A stretch of DNA of 41,243 nucleotides, taken from the NCBI RefSeq assembly GCF_004745485.1, contig NZ_RHFG01000031.1, positions 1-41,243 of the forward strand, read 5' to 3'. This document shows, in pieces, positions 25,782 through 34,773 of the stretch. The notes below the pieces were generated by a model. It did not search any database. It saw only the letters and a list, made by a program, of their open reading frames with translations, and was not told the DNA's origin. A program made the translations under genes and the position numbers. Each line of letters opens with the position of its first letter. The first letter of the stretch is position 1. The stretch is from Brevibacterium sp. S22 (GTDB lineage Bacteria > Actinomycetota > Actinomycetes > Actinomycetales > Brevibacteriaceae).

Positions 25782-26648
25782 ATGAATACGCAAGAGGCGT
25801 TGGACATCCCCCAGCAGGGGACCGCAAGTGAGCCCCAGGAATTCCCGGAACCGGCACCCCTGGCTTCGCACGGGCCCGCCCGCATCATCGCGATGGTCAA
25901 CCAGAAGGGCGGGGTCGGGAAGACGACCTCGTCGATCAACCTCGGCGCGGCCCTGGCCGCCTACGGCCGCAAGATGCTGCTCGTCGACTTCGACCCGCAG
26001 GGCGCTCTGTCCGTGGGGCTGGGACTCAACCCCTATGAGCTCGACATCAGCATCTACAATCTGCTGATGAACCCGCGGCTGGACCCGCACGAGGTCATCG
26101 TCGAGACGGATTTCGACAACATCGACATCCTGCCGGCGAACATCGACCTCTCCGCTGCCGAAGTCCAACTCGTCGGCGAGGTCGCCCGCGAGCAGGTGCT
26201 CGCCCGTGCCCTGTCGAAGGTCGCCGACGAATACGATGTCATCCTCATCGACTGCCAGCCCTCGCTGGGACTGCTCACCGTCAACGCGCTGACCGCCGCC
26301 CACGGTGTCGTCATCCCGCTCGAGACAGAGTTCTTCGCACTGCGCGGTGTCGCGCTCCTCGTCGAGACGATCGAAAAGGTCCAGGACCGACTCAACCCCT
26401 CACTCGAGGTCGACGGAATCCTCGCCACGATGTTCGACTCGCGGACCCTGCACTCGAAGGAAGTCATGTCGCGGGTCACCGAAGCCTTCGGTGACAAGGT
26501 CTTTGAGACCGTCATCAACCGCACCGTGAAGTTCCCCGATGCCTCTGTGGCAGCCGAACCGATCACGAGCTTCGCGCCCAGACACGCGGGCTCCGAAGCC
26601 TACCGTCGACTCGCCCGGGAGCTCATCGCCCGCGGAGGCGCGCCCTGA
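25782..26648 (+). CDS. ParA/Soj-like ATPase, orphan
   Basis: A 288-residue Walker-type ATPase. The deviant Walker A is KGGVGKT at residues 42-48, followed by DFDPQGALSVGLG and DVILIDCQPSLGLLTVNAL (Walker B region). No parB lies next to it; scpA and scpB follow, the order seen for Mycobacterium Rv1708-Rv1710. It is therefore probably not the origin-segregating ParA but a paralogue acting with the SMC-ScpAB system. The start is uncertain: a TTG at 25746, GTG at 25779 and ATG at 25782 are in frame, and only the last two follow a GAAAGG. The first 35 residues are proline-rich and disordered. The stop overlaps the scpA start. Confidence 0.88.
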   Translation: MNTQEALDIPQQGTASEPQEFPEPAPLASHGPARIIAMVNQKGGVGKTTSSINLGAALAAYGRKMLLVDFDPQGALSVGLGLNPYELDISIYNLLMNPRLDPHEVIVETDFDNIDILPANIDLSAAEVQLVGEVAREQVLARALSKVADEYDVILIDCQPSLGLLTVNALTAAHGVVIPLETEFFALRGVALLVETIEKVQDRLNPSLEVDGILATMFDSRTLHSKEVMSRVTEAFGDKVFETVINRTVKFPDASVAAEPITSFAPRHAGSEAYRRLARELIARGGAP

Positions 26649-27622
26649 GCGACTCCGCAGTCCACGAGCAGGAAGCGGCTTCCGTTTCAGATGAGGCCGC
26701 TTCTGGCGAAGTATCCGCGGATGTCGAAGGCGTCGCGGCTCCCGAAAGAGACGCAGATGCTGAAGGAACCACGAGTGCCGAAGGAGATGCTGCCGGCGAT
26801 GACGCCGCGCAGGGTTTCCAGGTGCGGTTGGAGAACTTCACCGGCCCCTTCGATCTGCTGCTGGGGCTGATCTCCAAGCGCCGCCTCGACGTCACGGAGA
26901 TCGCACTGGCCGAGGTGACAGACGAGTTCATCGCCTACACCACCGAGCTCAAGGACCAGGCGAACCTCGCCGAGATCTCCCAGTTCCTCCTCGTCGCCGC
27001 GACCCTGCTCGACCTCAAGACCGCACGACTGCTGCCGCACGAAGACGGTGAAGAGGTCCTCGACCTCGAACTGCTCGAGGCCCGAGACCTCCTCTTCGCT
27101 CGACTCCTGCAGTACAAGGCGTACAAATCCGTGTCCGGCTACCTCGCCGAGGCGATGGCCGCCGGATCAATCCGCGCCCCGCGCGATGTCGGACTCGAGG
27201 CCGAGTTCCAGGACGTGCTGCCTCCGCTGGAGCTGAACATCGGCCCTGGTGAGCTGGCCGGGATCTTCGCCACTGTGCTCCAACGTGATCACACCCCGCC
27301 GAGCGTGGCCGTCGACCATATCCACCTGCCGCTGGTCAGCGTGTCCGAACAGCGCGGGCACATCCTCGCACTGCTGCGCGCCGGAGACGTCGACTTCCAG
27401 GATCTGCTCGAAACCGCCGACAACACTCTGGTCGTCGTGGCGAGGTTCCTCGCCCTGCTCGAGCTGTTCAAGGTCGGACTCTGCGACTTCGACCAGCCAG
27501 AACCTTTGGGACGACTGCTCATCCACCGCACGGAGATGAACGAGGACGGAGTGGACCTGCGCACCGAAGGCGCCTGGAGCGCCGACGAAGACGAAGACGA
27601 CGTTGGGGGAGAAGAAGCATGA
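26645..27622 (+). CDS. scpA: Segregation and condensation protein A
   Basis: ScpA is the kleisin that bridges the SMC heads with ScpB and helps compact the chromosome. The family start is GFQVRLENFTGPFDLLLGLI, followed by RLDVTEIALAEVTDEFIAY and a C-terminal winged-helix part (ILALLRAGDVDFQDLLE, VVVARFLALLELFK). The frame is open upstream with no ATG, GTG or TTG before 26822, and a start at 26822 would cut off the first strand. A CTG at 26645 has GGAGG 6 bases upstream and overlaps the parA stop as CTGA, the same pattern used between other genes here, so I take CTG as the start. This adds an acidic, Ala/Glu-rich disordered N-terminus of about 56 residues (325 residues in all). The stop overlaps scpB. 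Confidence 0.85.
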   Translation: MSDSAVHEQEAASVSDEAASGEVSADVEGVAAPERDADAEGTTSAEGDAAGDDAAQGFQVRLENFTGPFDLLLGLISKRRLDVTEIALAEVTDEFIAYTTELKDQANLAEISQFLLVAATLLDLKTARLLPHEDGEEVLDLELLEARDLLFARLLQYKAYKSVSGYLAEAMAAGSIRAPRDVGLEAEFQDVLPPLELNIGPGELAGIFATVLQRDHTPPSVAVDHIHLPLVSVSEQRGHILALLRAGDVDFQDLLETADNTLVVVARFLALLELFKVGLCDFDQPEPLGRLLIHRTEMNEDGVDLRTEGAWSADEDEDDVGGEEA

Positions 27623-28326
27623 TCGACGATGAGATCCTCGCCGGCGTCGAAGCCGTACTCATGATCACTGATTCGGCCGTCAGCGCCGCCGACCTCGCGA
27701 GTTCTCTCGGACTCGACGAGGACACCGTCCTCGAAGCCGTCCGCACCCTCAAAGCCGACTACGACGGCGACGAGAACCGGCGACAGCGCGGGTTCGAGAT
27801 CCGCCACGTCGCGGGAGGCTTCCGCATCTTCTCCCGCGGCGACTACCACGAAGTCGTCAAGGACTTCCTCACTGCCGGGCAGAGTGCGAAGCTGTCCCAA
27901 GCAGCACTCGAGACTCTCGCCGTCATCGCCTACCGGCAGCCGATCTCCCGCCCCCGCATCGCCGCCATCCGCGGAGTCAGCGTCGACGGCGTCATCCGCA
28001 CCCTGCTGCTGCGCGGACTCATCGTCGAAGCCGGCAAGGAGGCATCCACCTCGGCGCTGCTCTACGCCACTACCCCCCAGTTCCTCGACACGATGGGCAT
28101 GAACGCGATCGACGATCTGCCCGACATCGCCCCCTACCTGCCCGAAGACGCCGATGTCGCCGAACTCGGCAACGAGGACACCGAGGTGCTCGCCGAGATC
28201 GACGACGGCCTTGACGAGGACGACGATCTTCCGGCCGTCCCGCACACACATGACGCCGGCGCAGCGGAGGTCACCGGCGACGATATCGCCGATGACAGCG
28301 CCGAGATGTCACGAGTCGCTGATTGA
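27619..28326 (+). CDS. scpB: Segregation and condensation protein B
   Basis: A 235-residue partner of ScpA with two winged-helix domains. FEIRHVAGGFRIFSRGDY and LSQAALETLAVIAYRQPISR are the most recognisable conserved stretches, followed by IRGVSVDGVIRTLLLRGLI. After about residue 165 comes an acidic tail rich in D and E, longer than in Bacillus ScpB. ATG overlaps the scpA stop by 4 bases. Acts in the cytoplasm with SMC. Confidence 0.92.
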   Translation: MIDDEILAGVEAVLMITDSAVSAADLASSLGLDEDTVLEAVRTLKADYDGDENRRQRGFEIRHVAGGFRIFSRGDYHEVVKDFLTAGQSAKLSQAALETLAVIAYRQPISRPRIAAIRGVSVDGVIRTLLLRGLIVEAGKEASTSALLYATTPQFLDTMGMNAIDDLPDIAPYLPEDADVAELGNEDTEVLAEIDDGLDEDDDLPAVPHTHDAGAAEVTGDDIADDSAEMSRVAD

Positions 28327-28343
28327 TTTGAGAGAATGGAAGT

Positions 28344-29204
28344 ATGAGTCCCTACCGTGATCACCGCGCCCCCGGCGGGCGCCAGAACCGACCCAGCCGA
28401 AAACAGCGCGCAGCGACCGCCGATCAGGCCTCCAAGAAGGGCGGTTCGGGTGCCGGTCAGGCATCGGATGCCCACGTCAGCGGGGGTGTGCGGCTGCAGA
28501 AAGTGCTCGCCGAGGCGGGCCTGGGCTCACGTCGTGCCTGCGAACAGCTCATCGTCGAGGGACGGGTCGAGGTCGACGGCAGCATCGTGACCGAACTGGG
28601 CACCCGGATCGACCCCGAAACGCAGTCCGTGTATGTGGACACAGTGAGAATTTCGACACAGACCAAGAAGGTCTACCTCGTGCTCAACAAGCCCGCGGGA
28701 GTCGTGTCGACCATGAGCGATCCCGAAGGTCGGCCCTGCCTGGCCGACTATGTGCGCAACAACACCGAGCGCCTCTTCCACATCGGTCGCCTCGACACCG
28801 AAACCGAAGGCATCATCCTGCTCACCAACGACGGGGAGCTGAGCAACCGCCTGGCCCATCCGCGTTATGAGATCCCGAAGACCTACCTCGCGAAGGTCAA
28901 AGGCCAGCTGGCGAAGGACGCCGGGGCCATCCTCAAGGCCGGAATCGACCTCGAAGACGGTTTCGTGAAGGTCGATGACTTCAGACTCGTCGATTCGGCC
29001 CCGGGCAAGTCCGTCGTCGAACTCACCCTCCATTCCGGCCGCAACCGCATCGTGCGCCGCCTGCTGGCCGAGATCGGCCACCCGGTCGAACGCCTCGTGC
29101 GACTGAAGTTCGGACCCATCGTCCTCGACGAGCAGAAGCAGGGCAAGATCCGCCCGCTGCGCTCCGATGAGGTCGGTGCACTGTTCGAGGCCGTCGGTCT
29201 GTGA
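28344..29204 (+). CDS. rluB: 23S rRNA pseudouridine synthase, RluB/RsuA family
   Basis: A 286-residue enzyme that isomerises a uridine in 23S rRNA. A basic disordered N-terminus (1-45) precedes an S4 RNA-binding domain (about 50-95, LQKVLAEAGLGSRRACEQLI) and the catalytic domain, where GRLDTETEGIILLTNDG (about 149-165) carries the conserved aspartate. HSGRNRIVRRLLAEIGHPV near the C-terminus is typical of the RsuA/RluB/E/F group. Upstream, TTGAGAGAAT followed 6 bases later by the ATG resembles an extended -10, so a short or leaderless transcript is possible. The gene overlaps tyrA by 4 bases. Confidence 0.92.
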   Translation: MSPYRDHRAPGGRQNRPSRKQRAATADQASKKGGSGAGQASDAHVSGGVRLQKVLAEAGLGSRRACEQLIVEGRVEVDGSIVTELGTRIDPETQSVYVDTVRISTQTKKVYLVLNKPAGVVSTMSDPEGRPCLADYVRNNTERLFHIGRLDTETEGIILLTNDGELSNRLAHPRYEIPKTYLAKVKGQLAKDAGAILKAGIDLEDGFVKVDDFRLVDSAPGKSVVELTLHSGRNRIVRRLLAEIGHPVERLVRLKFGPIVLDEQKQGKIRPLRSDEVGALFEAVGL

Positions 29205-30289
29205 GAGTCCACATCATCGGCACCGGCCTGCTCGGTGCCAGCCTGGGGTTGGCGTTGAGCGCAAAAGGCCACCAGGTGACCCTCGAAGACACGTCGCCGA
29301 CCGCGCAGCAGCTCGCCGCGGACCTCGGCGCCGGAGATGTCGGTGCGCCCGCACACCCGGACATCGTCGTCGTCGCGACCCCGCCCGATGTGGCCGCCCA
29401 GGTCATCGCCGCAGCGCTCGAGGACTACCCGAACGCCACGGTCACCGACGTCGCCAGCGTCAAGACCCGCCTGCTCGAAGCGGTGCGGGAACTGGTCACC
29501 GCTGACCAACTCGATCGATATATCGGCTGCCATCCGATGGCCGGACGCGAGAAGTCCGGGGCGATCGCCGCACAGTCGGACCTCTTCACCGCCCGACCAT
29601 GGGTGATCTGCTCGGATGAGGACACACCGGCCGACCGCCTCGGCGAGGTCATCGCCATGGCTGAGGACACGGGCGCCTCGGTGCTCCACCTGGACCCGCG
29701 CATCCACGATGCCGCGGTGGCGAAGGTCTCGCATGTGCCGCAGATCGTGTCTTCCCTGGTGGCCTCCCAGCTGCGGCATGCGCCCCTGGAGGAGATCTCC
29801 CTGGCCGGGCAGGGCCTGCGCGATGTCACCCGCATCGCCGCTTCCGATCCGGGTCTGTGGACGCAGATCCTGACCGGAAACGCCGAGGAGGTCCGGTCCG
29901 TGCTCGTGGATCTGCGGACCGAACTCGATGAGGTCATCGGGGCGCTGGAACTCGGTCCCGGGTCGACCGGGCTGCTGGCCAAGGCGATCGCCTTGGGCAA
30001 TGAGGGTCATGACCGGATTCCCGGCAAGCACGGGCAGGCGCCGACCACCTATGCTGTTGTCACGATCCTGGTTCCGGACAGGCCGGGGATGCTGGCCCGG
30101 CTGTTCATGGACATCGGCGACCTCGGTGTCAATGTCGAGGACTTCCGGATGGATCACGCCTCCGGTCGGAAACTGGGCATGGTCGACGTGTCCGTGGTCC
30201 CGGCCATCCAGCAGGAGCTGGAGATCGGTCTGCTGTCCAAGGGATGGCAGATCCCCGAATCCGCCATTGAGAGAGAAGGAACTGCATGA
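29201..30289 (+). CDS. tyrA: Prephenate dehydrogenase
   Basis: A 362-residue enzyme of tyrosine synthesis that converts prephenate to 4-hydroxyphenylpyruvate with NAD. The Rossmann motif GTGLLGASLG is at residues 6-15, and IGCHPMAGREKSG is the substrate-binding region with the catalytic histidine. The C-terminal 70 residues form an ACT-like domain (TYAVVTILVPDRPGMLARLF) that in related enzymes gives feedback control by tyrosine. GTG start overlaps rluB; stop overlaps cmk. The placement between rluB and cmk also occurs in Streptomyces, as far as I recall, but not in Mycobacterium. Confidence 0.9.
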   Translation: MRVHIIGTGLLGASLGLALSAKGHQVTLEDTSPTAQQLAADLGAGDVGAPAHPDIVVVATPPDVAAQVIAAALEDYPNATVTDVASVKTRLLEAVRELVTADQLDRYIGCHPMAGREKSGAIAAQSDLFTARPWVICSDEDTPADRLGEVIAMAEDTGASVLHLDPRIHDAAVAKVSHVPQIVSSLVASQLRHAPLEEISLAGQGLRDVTRIAASDPGLWTQILTGNAEEVRSVLVDLRTELDEVIGALELGPGSTGLLAKAIALGNEGHDRIPGKHGQAPTTYAVVTILVPDRPGMLARLFMDIGDLGVNVEDFRMDHASGRKLGMVDVSVVPAIQQELEIGLLSKGWQIPESAIEREGTA

Positions 30290-30945
30290 GCGTCGTAGCC
30301 ATTGACGGACCGTCCGGAGTGGGCAAGTCGAGCACCGCCAAGGAGGTGGCGCGACGGCTGGGCTGTCAGTACCTCGACACAGGTGCGATGTACCGGGCGA
30401 TGGCGTGGCTGTGCCTCAACCGCGGGGTCACAGATCCCGTCGACGTGCTCGAGCAGGTCCGCGGTGCGGATCTCGAGATCTCGCTGAGCCCCGACGAATT
30501 CTTCGTCTCCGTCGACGACATCGACGTCACCGAGGACATCCGCGGGGAGGACGTGTCGGCGAACGTGCAGACGGTCTCCGGCGTCATCGACGCCCGCGAG
30601 GAGCTCATCGAGATGCAGCGGGACTACATCAAGGCCGCACCCGAGGGCATCGTCGTCGAGGGCCGTGACATCACGACCGTCGTGGCCCCGGACGCCGATG
30701 TGCGCATCCTCATGACCGCCCGCGATGAGGTCCGTGTGGCCCGCCGGGCCAAGGAAGTGCACGGCAATGCCGACGCCGAGGCGGTCGCCGCCACCCAAGA
30801 CCTCGTCACCGGCCGTGACGCCAAGGACTCCGCCACGACGAGCTTCCTCGAGGCCGCCGACGGAGTGTACACACTCGATACCAGCGACATCGACTTCGAC
30901 CAGGTGGTCGAGACGGTGCTGCAGCTGGTGAAGGACTCACAATGA
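30286..30945 (+). CDS. cmk: Cytidylate kinase
   Basis: A 219-residue kinase that phosphorylates CMP and dCMP with ATP. The P-loop GPSGVGKSS is at residues 8-16, [13 protein letters not shown] is the nucleotide-monophosphate site, and [19 protein letters not shown] is a family hallmark. Length is normal. ATG overlaps the tyrA stop and the stop overlaps der by 4 bases; cmk-der is the conserved actinobacterial pair. Confidence 0.95.
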   Translation: MSVVAIDGPSGVGKSSTAKEVARRLGCQYLDTGAMYRAMAWLCLNRGVTDPVDVLEQVRGADLEISLSPDEFFVSVDDIDVTEDIRGEDVSANVQTVSGVIDAREELIEMQRDYIKAAPEGIVVEGRDITTVVAPDADVRILMTARDEVRVARRAKEVHGNADAEAVAATQDLVTGRDAKDSATTSFLEAADGVYTLDTSDIDFDQVVETVLQLVKDSQ

Positions 30946-32453
30946 GCGAATCCGAATTTCACGAGACACCTGATGACGACCTCGTCGATCGTGTCGAGGG
31001 CATCAGCGACGAGGAGGCCGAGCAGCGGGCGACCGCGCTCGAGGCCGGACTCGAAAGCTATGCGCTCGAGGACGAGGACCGTGCGCTGCTGCGCGCCTAT
31101 GGCTTCGACGAGGATGAAGACGAGTCGCTCGGCGCCGCACCGGTGCTGGCCGTCGTCGGCCGTCCCAACGTCGGCAAGTCGACATTGGTCAACCGCATTC
31201 TCGGCCGTCGCGAGGCCGTCGTCGAGGATGTCCCCGGAGTCACCCGTGACCGGGTGAGCTACCGGGCGGAGTGGAACACGAAGGAGTTCACCCTCGTCGA
31301 CACCGGCGGTTGGGATCAGGACTCGAAGGGCATGGCCTCGCGCATTGCGATCCAGTCCGAGGTCGCCGTGGACATGGCCGACGCCGTCGTCCTCGTCGTC
31401 GATGCCACGACCGGCCCGACCTCGACCGATGAGATGGTCGTGAAGATGCTGCGGCGGAAGAAGAAGCCGGTCCTCCTCGCGGCGAACAAGGTCGATGACG
31501 AGCGCGGTGAGCTCATGGCTGCCGAACTCTGGGGCCTGGGTCTCGGTCAGCCCTGGACCGTCTCTGCTCTGCATGGTCGGGGAGTCGCCGATCTGCTCGA
31601 CGAAGTGCTCACGATCCTGCCCGAGGTCTCGGCCGTCGACACCCGTGTCGAAGAGGGCGGACCCCGTCGGGTGGCTCTCGTCGGTCGCCCGAACGTCGGC
31701 AAGTCGTCCCTGCTCAACCAGCTCATCGGCAGCGACCGGGTGCTCGTGGACAATGTCGCCGGAACCACTCGCGACCCCGTCGATGAGCTCATCGAGCTGG
31801 GTGAGAAGCAGTGGCGCTTTGTCGACACCGCCGGTATCCGCCGTCGTGCCCATCAGGCCAGCGGCGCTGATTTCTACGCGGCGCTGCGCACGCAGACCGC
31901 ACTCGAACGCGCTGAGGTGGCCCTCGTCCTTATGGAGGTCCAGGACCCGCTGAGCGAGCAGGACGTCCGCATCGTCACGACCGCCGTCGAGGCGGGACGT
32001 GCCGTGGTGCTGGCATTCAACAAGTGGGATCTGCTGGATGAGGAGCGTCGCTTCTACCTGGAGCGGGAGATCGAACGGGACCTGGGCCATGTGGCGTGGG
32101 CACCGCGTGTGAATATCTCGGCGAAGACCGGACGTCACGCCGAGAAGCTCGTACCGGCGATGGAAGCAGCGCTCGAGGGGTGGGACACCCGCATTCCGAC
32201 GGGTCGACTCAATGCGTTCCTCGGCGAGCTGGTCGCGGCCAACCCGCACCCGGTGCGGGGAGGCAAGCAGCCGCGCATCCTCTTCGGCACTCAGGCGCAG
32301 TCGCGTCCGCCGAAGTTCGTGCTCTTCACCACCGGCTTCCTCGACCCCGGCTATCGCCGGTTCATCATCCGTCGTCTGCGTGAGACCTTCGGATTCAAGG
32401 GCACACCCATCGAGGTGTCGATGCGCATCCGCGAGAAGCGTCGGGGACGCTGA
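30942..32453 (+). CDS. der: Ribosome-associated GTPase Der (EngA)
   Basis: A 503-residue protein with two GTPase domains and a C-terminal KH-like domain, needed for 50S subunit assembly. The two G1 motifs are identical, GRPNVGKS at about 73-80 and 248-255; the G3 motifs are DTGGW and DTAGI, and the G4 motifs NKVD and NKWD. An acidic N-terminal extension of about 65 residues precedes the first domain, as in other actinobacterial Der proteins. The next gene starts on the base after the stop. Confidence 0.95.
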   Translation: MSESEFHETPDDDLVDRVEGISDEEAEQRATALEAGLESYALEDEDRALLRAYGFDEDEDESLGAAPVLAVVGRPNVGKSTLVNRILGRREAVVEDVPGVTRDRVSYRAEWNTKEFTLVDTGGWDQDSKGMASRIAIQSEVAVDMADAVVLVVDATTGPTSTDEMVVKMLRRKKKPVLLAANKVDDERGELMAAELWGLGLGQPWTVSALHGRGVADLLDEVLTILPEVSAVDTRVEEGGPRRVALVGRPNVGKSSLLNQLIGSDRVLVDNVAGTTRDPVDELIELGEKQWRFVDTAGIRRRAHQASGADFYAALRTQTALERAEVALVLMEVQDPLSEQDVRIVTTAVEAGRAVVLAFNKWDLLDEERRFYLEREIERDLGHVAWAPRVNISAKTGRHAEKLVPAMEAALEGWDTRIPTGRLNAFLGELVAANPHPVRGGKQPRILFGTQAQSRPPKFVLFTTGFLDPGYRRFIIRRLRETFGFKGTPIEVSMRIREKRRGR

Positions 32454-33899
32454 ATGAACGAGGACGAGCAGACGAAGTCATCGGGTGCCGCTGACGGTGC
32501 CGACGACACCACCGGCGATGCCGCGCACTCGGCCGAGTCTGCGTCGTCCTCAGAATCGGTCACGGAAACTGGTTCGGAATCGAGCACGCCGGTGCACGCT
32601 GCGGTCGGCACGGACGGGCGAGTCTCCTCCGTGGGGGAGCCTTCCGGTTCTGCCGCCTCAGTGGGGGAATCTTCGGGTTCTTCAACCTCAGCCGGCGAGC
32701 GGGACGGTCGAGCCGCCTCGGTGGGGGAATCTTCGGGTTCTGCAGCCTCGGTGACGGCGGGCTCTTCCTCCGCCTCCGGTGAGGAATCGGTCGACGCCGA
32801 CGGGGCTCGACCCTGGCATGCGCGGCCACCGGCACGGGCCTTGATGATTGCGGTGACTCTGGCGGGGCTGGCCTATGCGCTGATGTTCTTCCGCGGACTC
32901 CAGGACATCGTTGCTCCGGTGTTTCTCGCACTGAACTTCTATATCGTCGTCTACCCGGTGCAGCGCATGCTCACCAGGATCAAGGTGCCGCGGGCGATCG
33001 GGGCGTGCATCTCGGTCGTCCTCGTGCTGTGCATGATCGTCGCGTTCTTCGGACTCACCGCATGGTCGGTCGCCGAGCTCGTCATCCTCATCCCCAGCTA
33101 CAGCAACGAACTCGTCAACACATACCAGAACACATTGGGGCTGCTCTCGGACATCGGGGTGACGTCCTCGGTGATCCAACAGCAGCTCTCGGCTTTCGAC
33201 GTCCGCTCCGTCCTCGACGCGATCTACCCGCTGCTGACGAACGTGTCCTCGGTCGCCGGACTGCTGACCACGGTGATCATGGCGGTGTTCTTCGTGGCGA
33301 TGGATTCGATGGGCATCGACAGGCGGATGGGGATGCTGCTCGACGCGAAGCCCTCGCTGGCGGCGTCGATCGGTGACTTCGCCAGCGGTGTCCGCCGCTA
33401 CTGGGTGGTGGCCACGATCTTCGGCCTCATCGTCGCTTTCCTCGATGTCATCGCATTGGCGATCATCGACGTTCCGCTCATCTGGGTGTGGGGCGTGCTC
33501 GCTTTCCTGACGAACTACATCCCGAACATCGGATTCGTCATCGGCCTCATCCCGCCGGCGCTGCTGGCGCTGGTCGACAGCGGCTGGCAGTCGGCGCTGT
33601 GGGTGGTCATCGCCTACAGTGTGCTCAACTTCGTCATCCAGGCGATCATCCAGCCGAAGTTCACGGGCGAATCCGTCGGCGTCACCCCGTTGGTCTCGTT
33701 CCTGTCGCTGCTGTTCTGGGTCTGGATCCTCGGTTGGCTCGGGGCCCTGCTGGCGCTGCCGGCGACCCTGCTGATCAAAGCGCTGCTGGTCGACGCGGAT
33801 CCGAAGGCCAGATGGGTCAATATCCTTCTCGCATCGGATCCCGATACCGGCCGGGCCGAACTGGTCAAGGGGATGAAGGAGCCTGTGGCGGCGGCCTGA
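32454..33899 (+). CDS. AI-2E family (PerM-like) membrane transporter
   Basis: A 481-residue protein. Residues 1-125 are a hydrophilic, Ser/Gly/Glu-rich disordered segment with repeated SVGESSGSAAS units. About eight membrane helices follow, with family features such as the glycine-rich VWGVLAFLTNYIPNIGFVIGLIPPALLAL and the PKFTGESVGVTPLVSFLSLLFWVWILGW region, each typical of the AI-2E exporter family. The name comes from one member that exports autoinducer 2; others are linked to sodium/proton exchange, so the substrate here is unknown. The ATG follows the der stop with no gap. The N-terminal repeats look strain-variable. Confidence 0.83.
   Translation: MNEDEQTKSSGAADGADDTTGDAAHSAESASSSESVTETGSESSTPVHAAVGTDGRVSSVGEPSGSAASVGESSGSSTSAGERDGRAASVGESSGSAASVTAGSSSASGEESVDADGARPWHARPPARALMIAVTLAGLAYALMFFRGLQDIVAPVFLALNFYIVVYPVQRMLTRIKVPRAIGACISVVLVLCMIVAFFGLTAWSVAELVILIPSYSNELVNTYQNTLGLLSDIGVTSSVIQQQLSAFDVRSVLDAIYPLLTNVSSVAGLLTTVIMAVFFVAMDSMGIDRRMGMLLDAKPSLAASIGDFASGVRRYWVVATIFGLIVAFLDVIALAIIDVPLIWVWGVLAFLTNYIPNIGFVIGLIPPALLALVDSGWQSALWVVIAYSVLNFVIQAIIQPKFTGESVGVTPLVSFLSLLFWVWILGWLGALLALPATLLIKALLVDADPKARWVNILLASDPDTGRAELVKGMKEPVAAA
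32631..32750 (+). repeat. In-frame 30-bp repeats in the AI-2E family gene
   Basis: A unit beginning GTGGGGGA(G/A)(C/T)CTTC(C/G)GG occurs at 32631, 32661 and 32721, spaced 30 and 60 bases, with a degenerate copy between the second and third. Each encodes SVGE(P/S)SGSxxS. The spacing preserves the reading frame. Confidence 0.7.
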
Positions 33900-34036
33900 A
33901 TGGGTCCGTGGACTCGGTTCGATAGGGCCCGCGGGGTTCGCACGAAGGGGCCCGCAGCGTCTGCTCGAAGCTGCCCGCGCTCACACTCGGAGTCTCGGTT
34001 GTCCGTCAACCCCTCGCACTGTGACGACAGAGTGGT

Positions 34037-34042
34037 TAGCAT
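34037..34042 (+). promoter_or_regulatory. -10 element of the YciO-type gene, probably leaderless
   Basis: TAGCAT lies 5 bases before the ATG at 34048. A transcript starting at the usual distance would begin at or within a base or two of the start codon, and there is no Shine-Dalgarno sequence, so a leaderless mRNA is likely. Confidence 0.45.
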
Positions 34043-34047
34043 GAAGT

Positions 34048-34674
34048 ATGGCGACACTACTGAGTATCCATCCGGAGAACCCGCAGGACCGACTGATCGA
34101 GAAGGCCGCCGAATCCCTCAGAAACGGTGGCCTGATCGCCTATCCCACGGATTCCTGTTATGCCCTCGGCTGTGCCTTGGGCAACAAGGAAGGCATCGAA
34201 CGGATCACCCGCATCCGACACCTCGGCTCGAAGCACCATTTCACGCTGATGTGCCACGACTTCGCCCAACTGGGTCAGTTCGTCATCGTCGGCAATTCCG
34301 ACTTCCGTGCCATCAAGTCGATGACTCCGGGGCCGTACACGTTCATCATGAAGGGGACGAAGGAAGTTCCGCGTCGGATGATGCACCCGAAGAAGCATTC
34401 GGTCGGTGCGCGGATTCCGCAGAACGTCACGGCACTCGCCCTCGTCGAGGCGATGGGGGAGCCGATCCTGTCCTCGACGCTCCTGCTGCCAGGTGACGAG
34501 GATCCGCTGACCCACGCCGAGGATGTCATGGATCAGCTCGGCAATGACCTCGACATCGTCATCGAGTCCGGTGTGCCAGGTGTCGTGCCGACTTCGGTCA
34601 TCGATTTCACCGGCAAGTTCCCCGAAGTGGCCCGAGTCGGAGCCGGGGACGTCTCCCGGTTCGTCGACGAGTGA
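34048..34674 (+). CDS. Sua5/YciO/YrdC family protein, YciO type
   Basis: A 208-residue protein of the threonylcarbamoyl-AMP synthase superfamily. The start of the nucleotide-binding fold is GGLIAYPTDSCYALGC, followed by RIRHLGSKHHFTLMCHD (in place of the KxRP of TsaC), PGPYTFIMKG and VGARIPQ. These substitutions and the SSTLLLPGDEDPLTHAEDV stretch place it with YciO rather than with TsaC/Sua5, which makes the essential tRNA t6A37 precursor. YciO proteins have weak activity of that kind and an uncertain role. The gene stands alone with its own promoter-like element and a hairpin downstream. Confidence 0.88.
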   Translation: MATLLSIHPENPQDRLIEKAAESLRNGGLIAYPTDSCYALGCALGNKEGIERITRIRHLGSKHHFTLMCHDFAQLGQFVIVGNSDFRAIKSMTPGPYTFIMKGTKEVPRRMMHPKKHSVGARIPQNVTALALVEAMGEPILSSTLLLPGDEDPLTHAEDVMDQLGNDLDIVIESGVPGVVPTSVIDFTGKFPEVARVGAGDVSRFVDE

Positions 34675-34720
34675 ATGTGGCGGGGCGACTTGCGTAGCGA
34701 ACCGATCGTGCCCGGCTGAA

Positions 34721-34760
34721 CACGCCGGACTGACAGACAGCACGCCGGACTGACAGACAG
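34721..34760. repeat. Tandem duplication of a 20-bp unit
   Basis: Bases 34721-34740 and 34741-34760 are identical (CACGCCGGACTGACAGACAG in each case). The repeat lies between the YciO-type gene and the terminator hairpin and codes for nothing I can support. Confidence 0.9.
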
Positions 34761-34773
34761 AACGAGTCAACGG

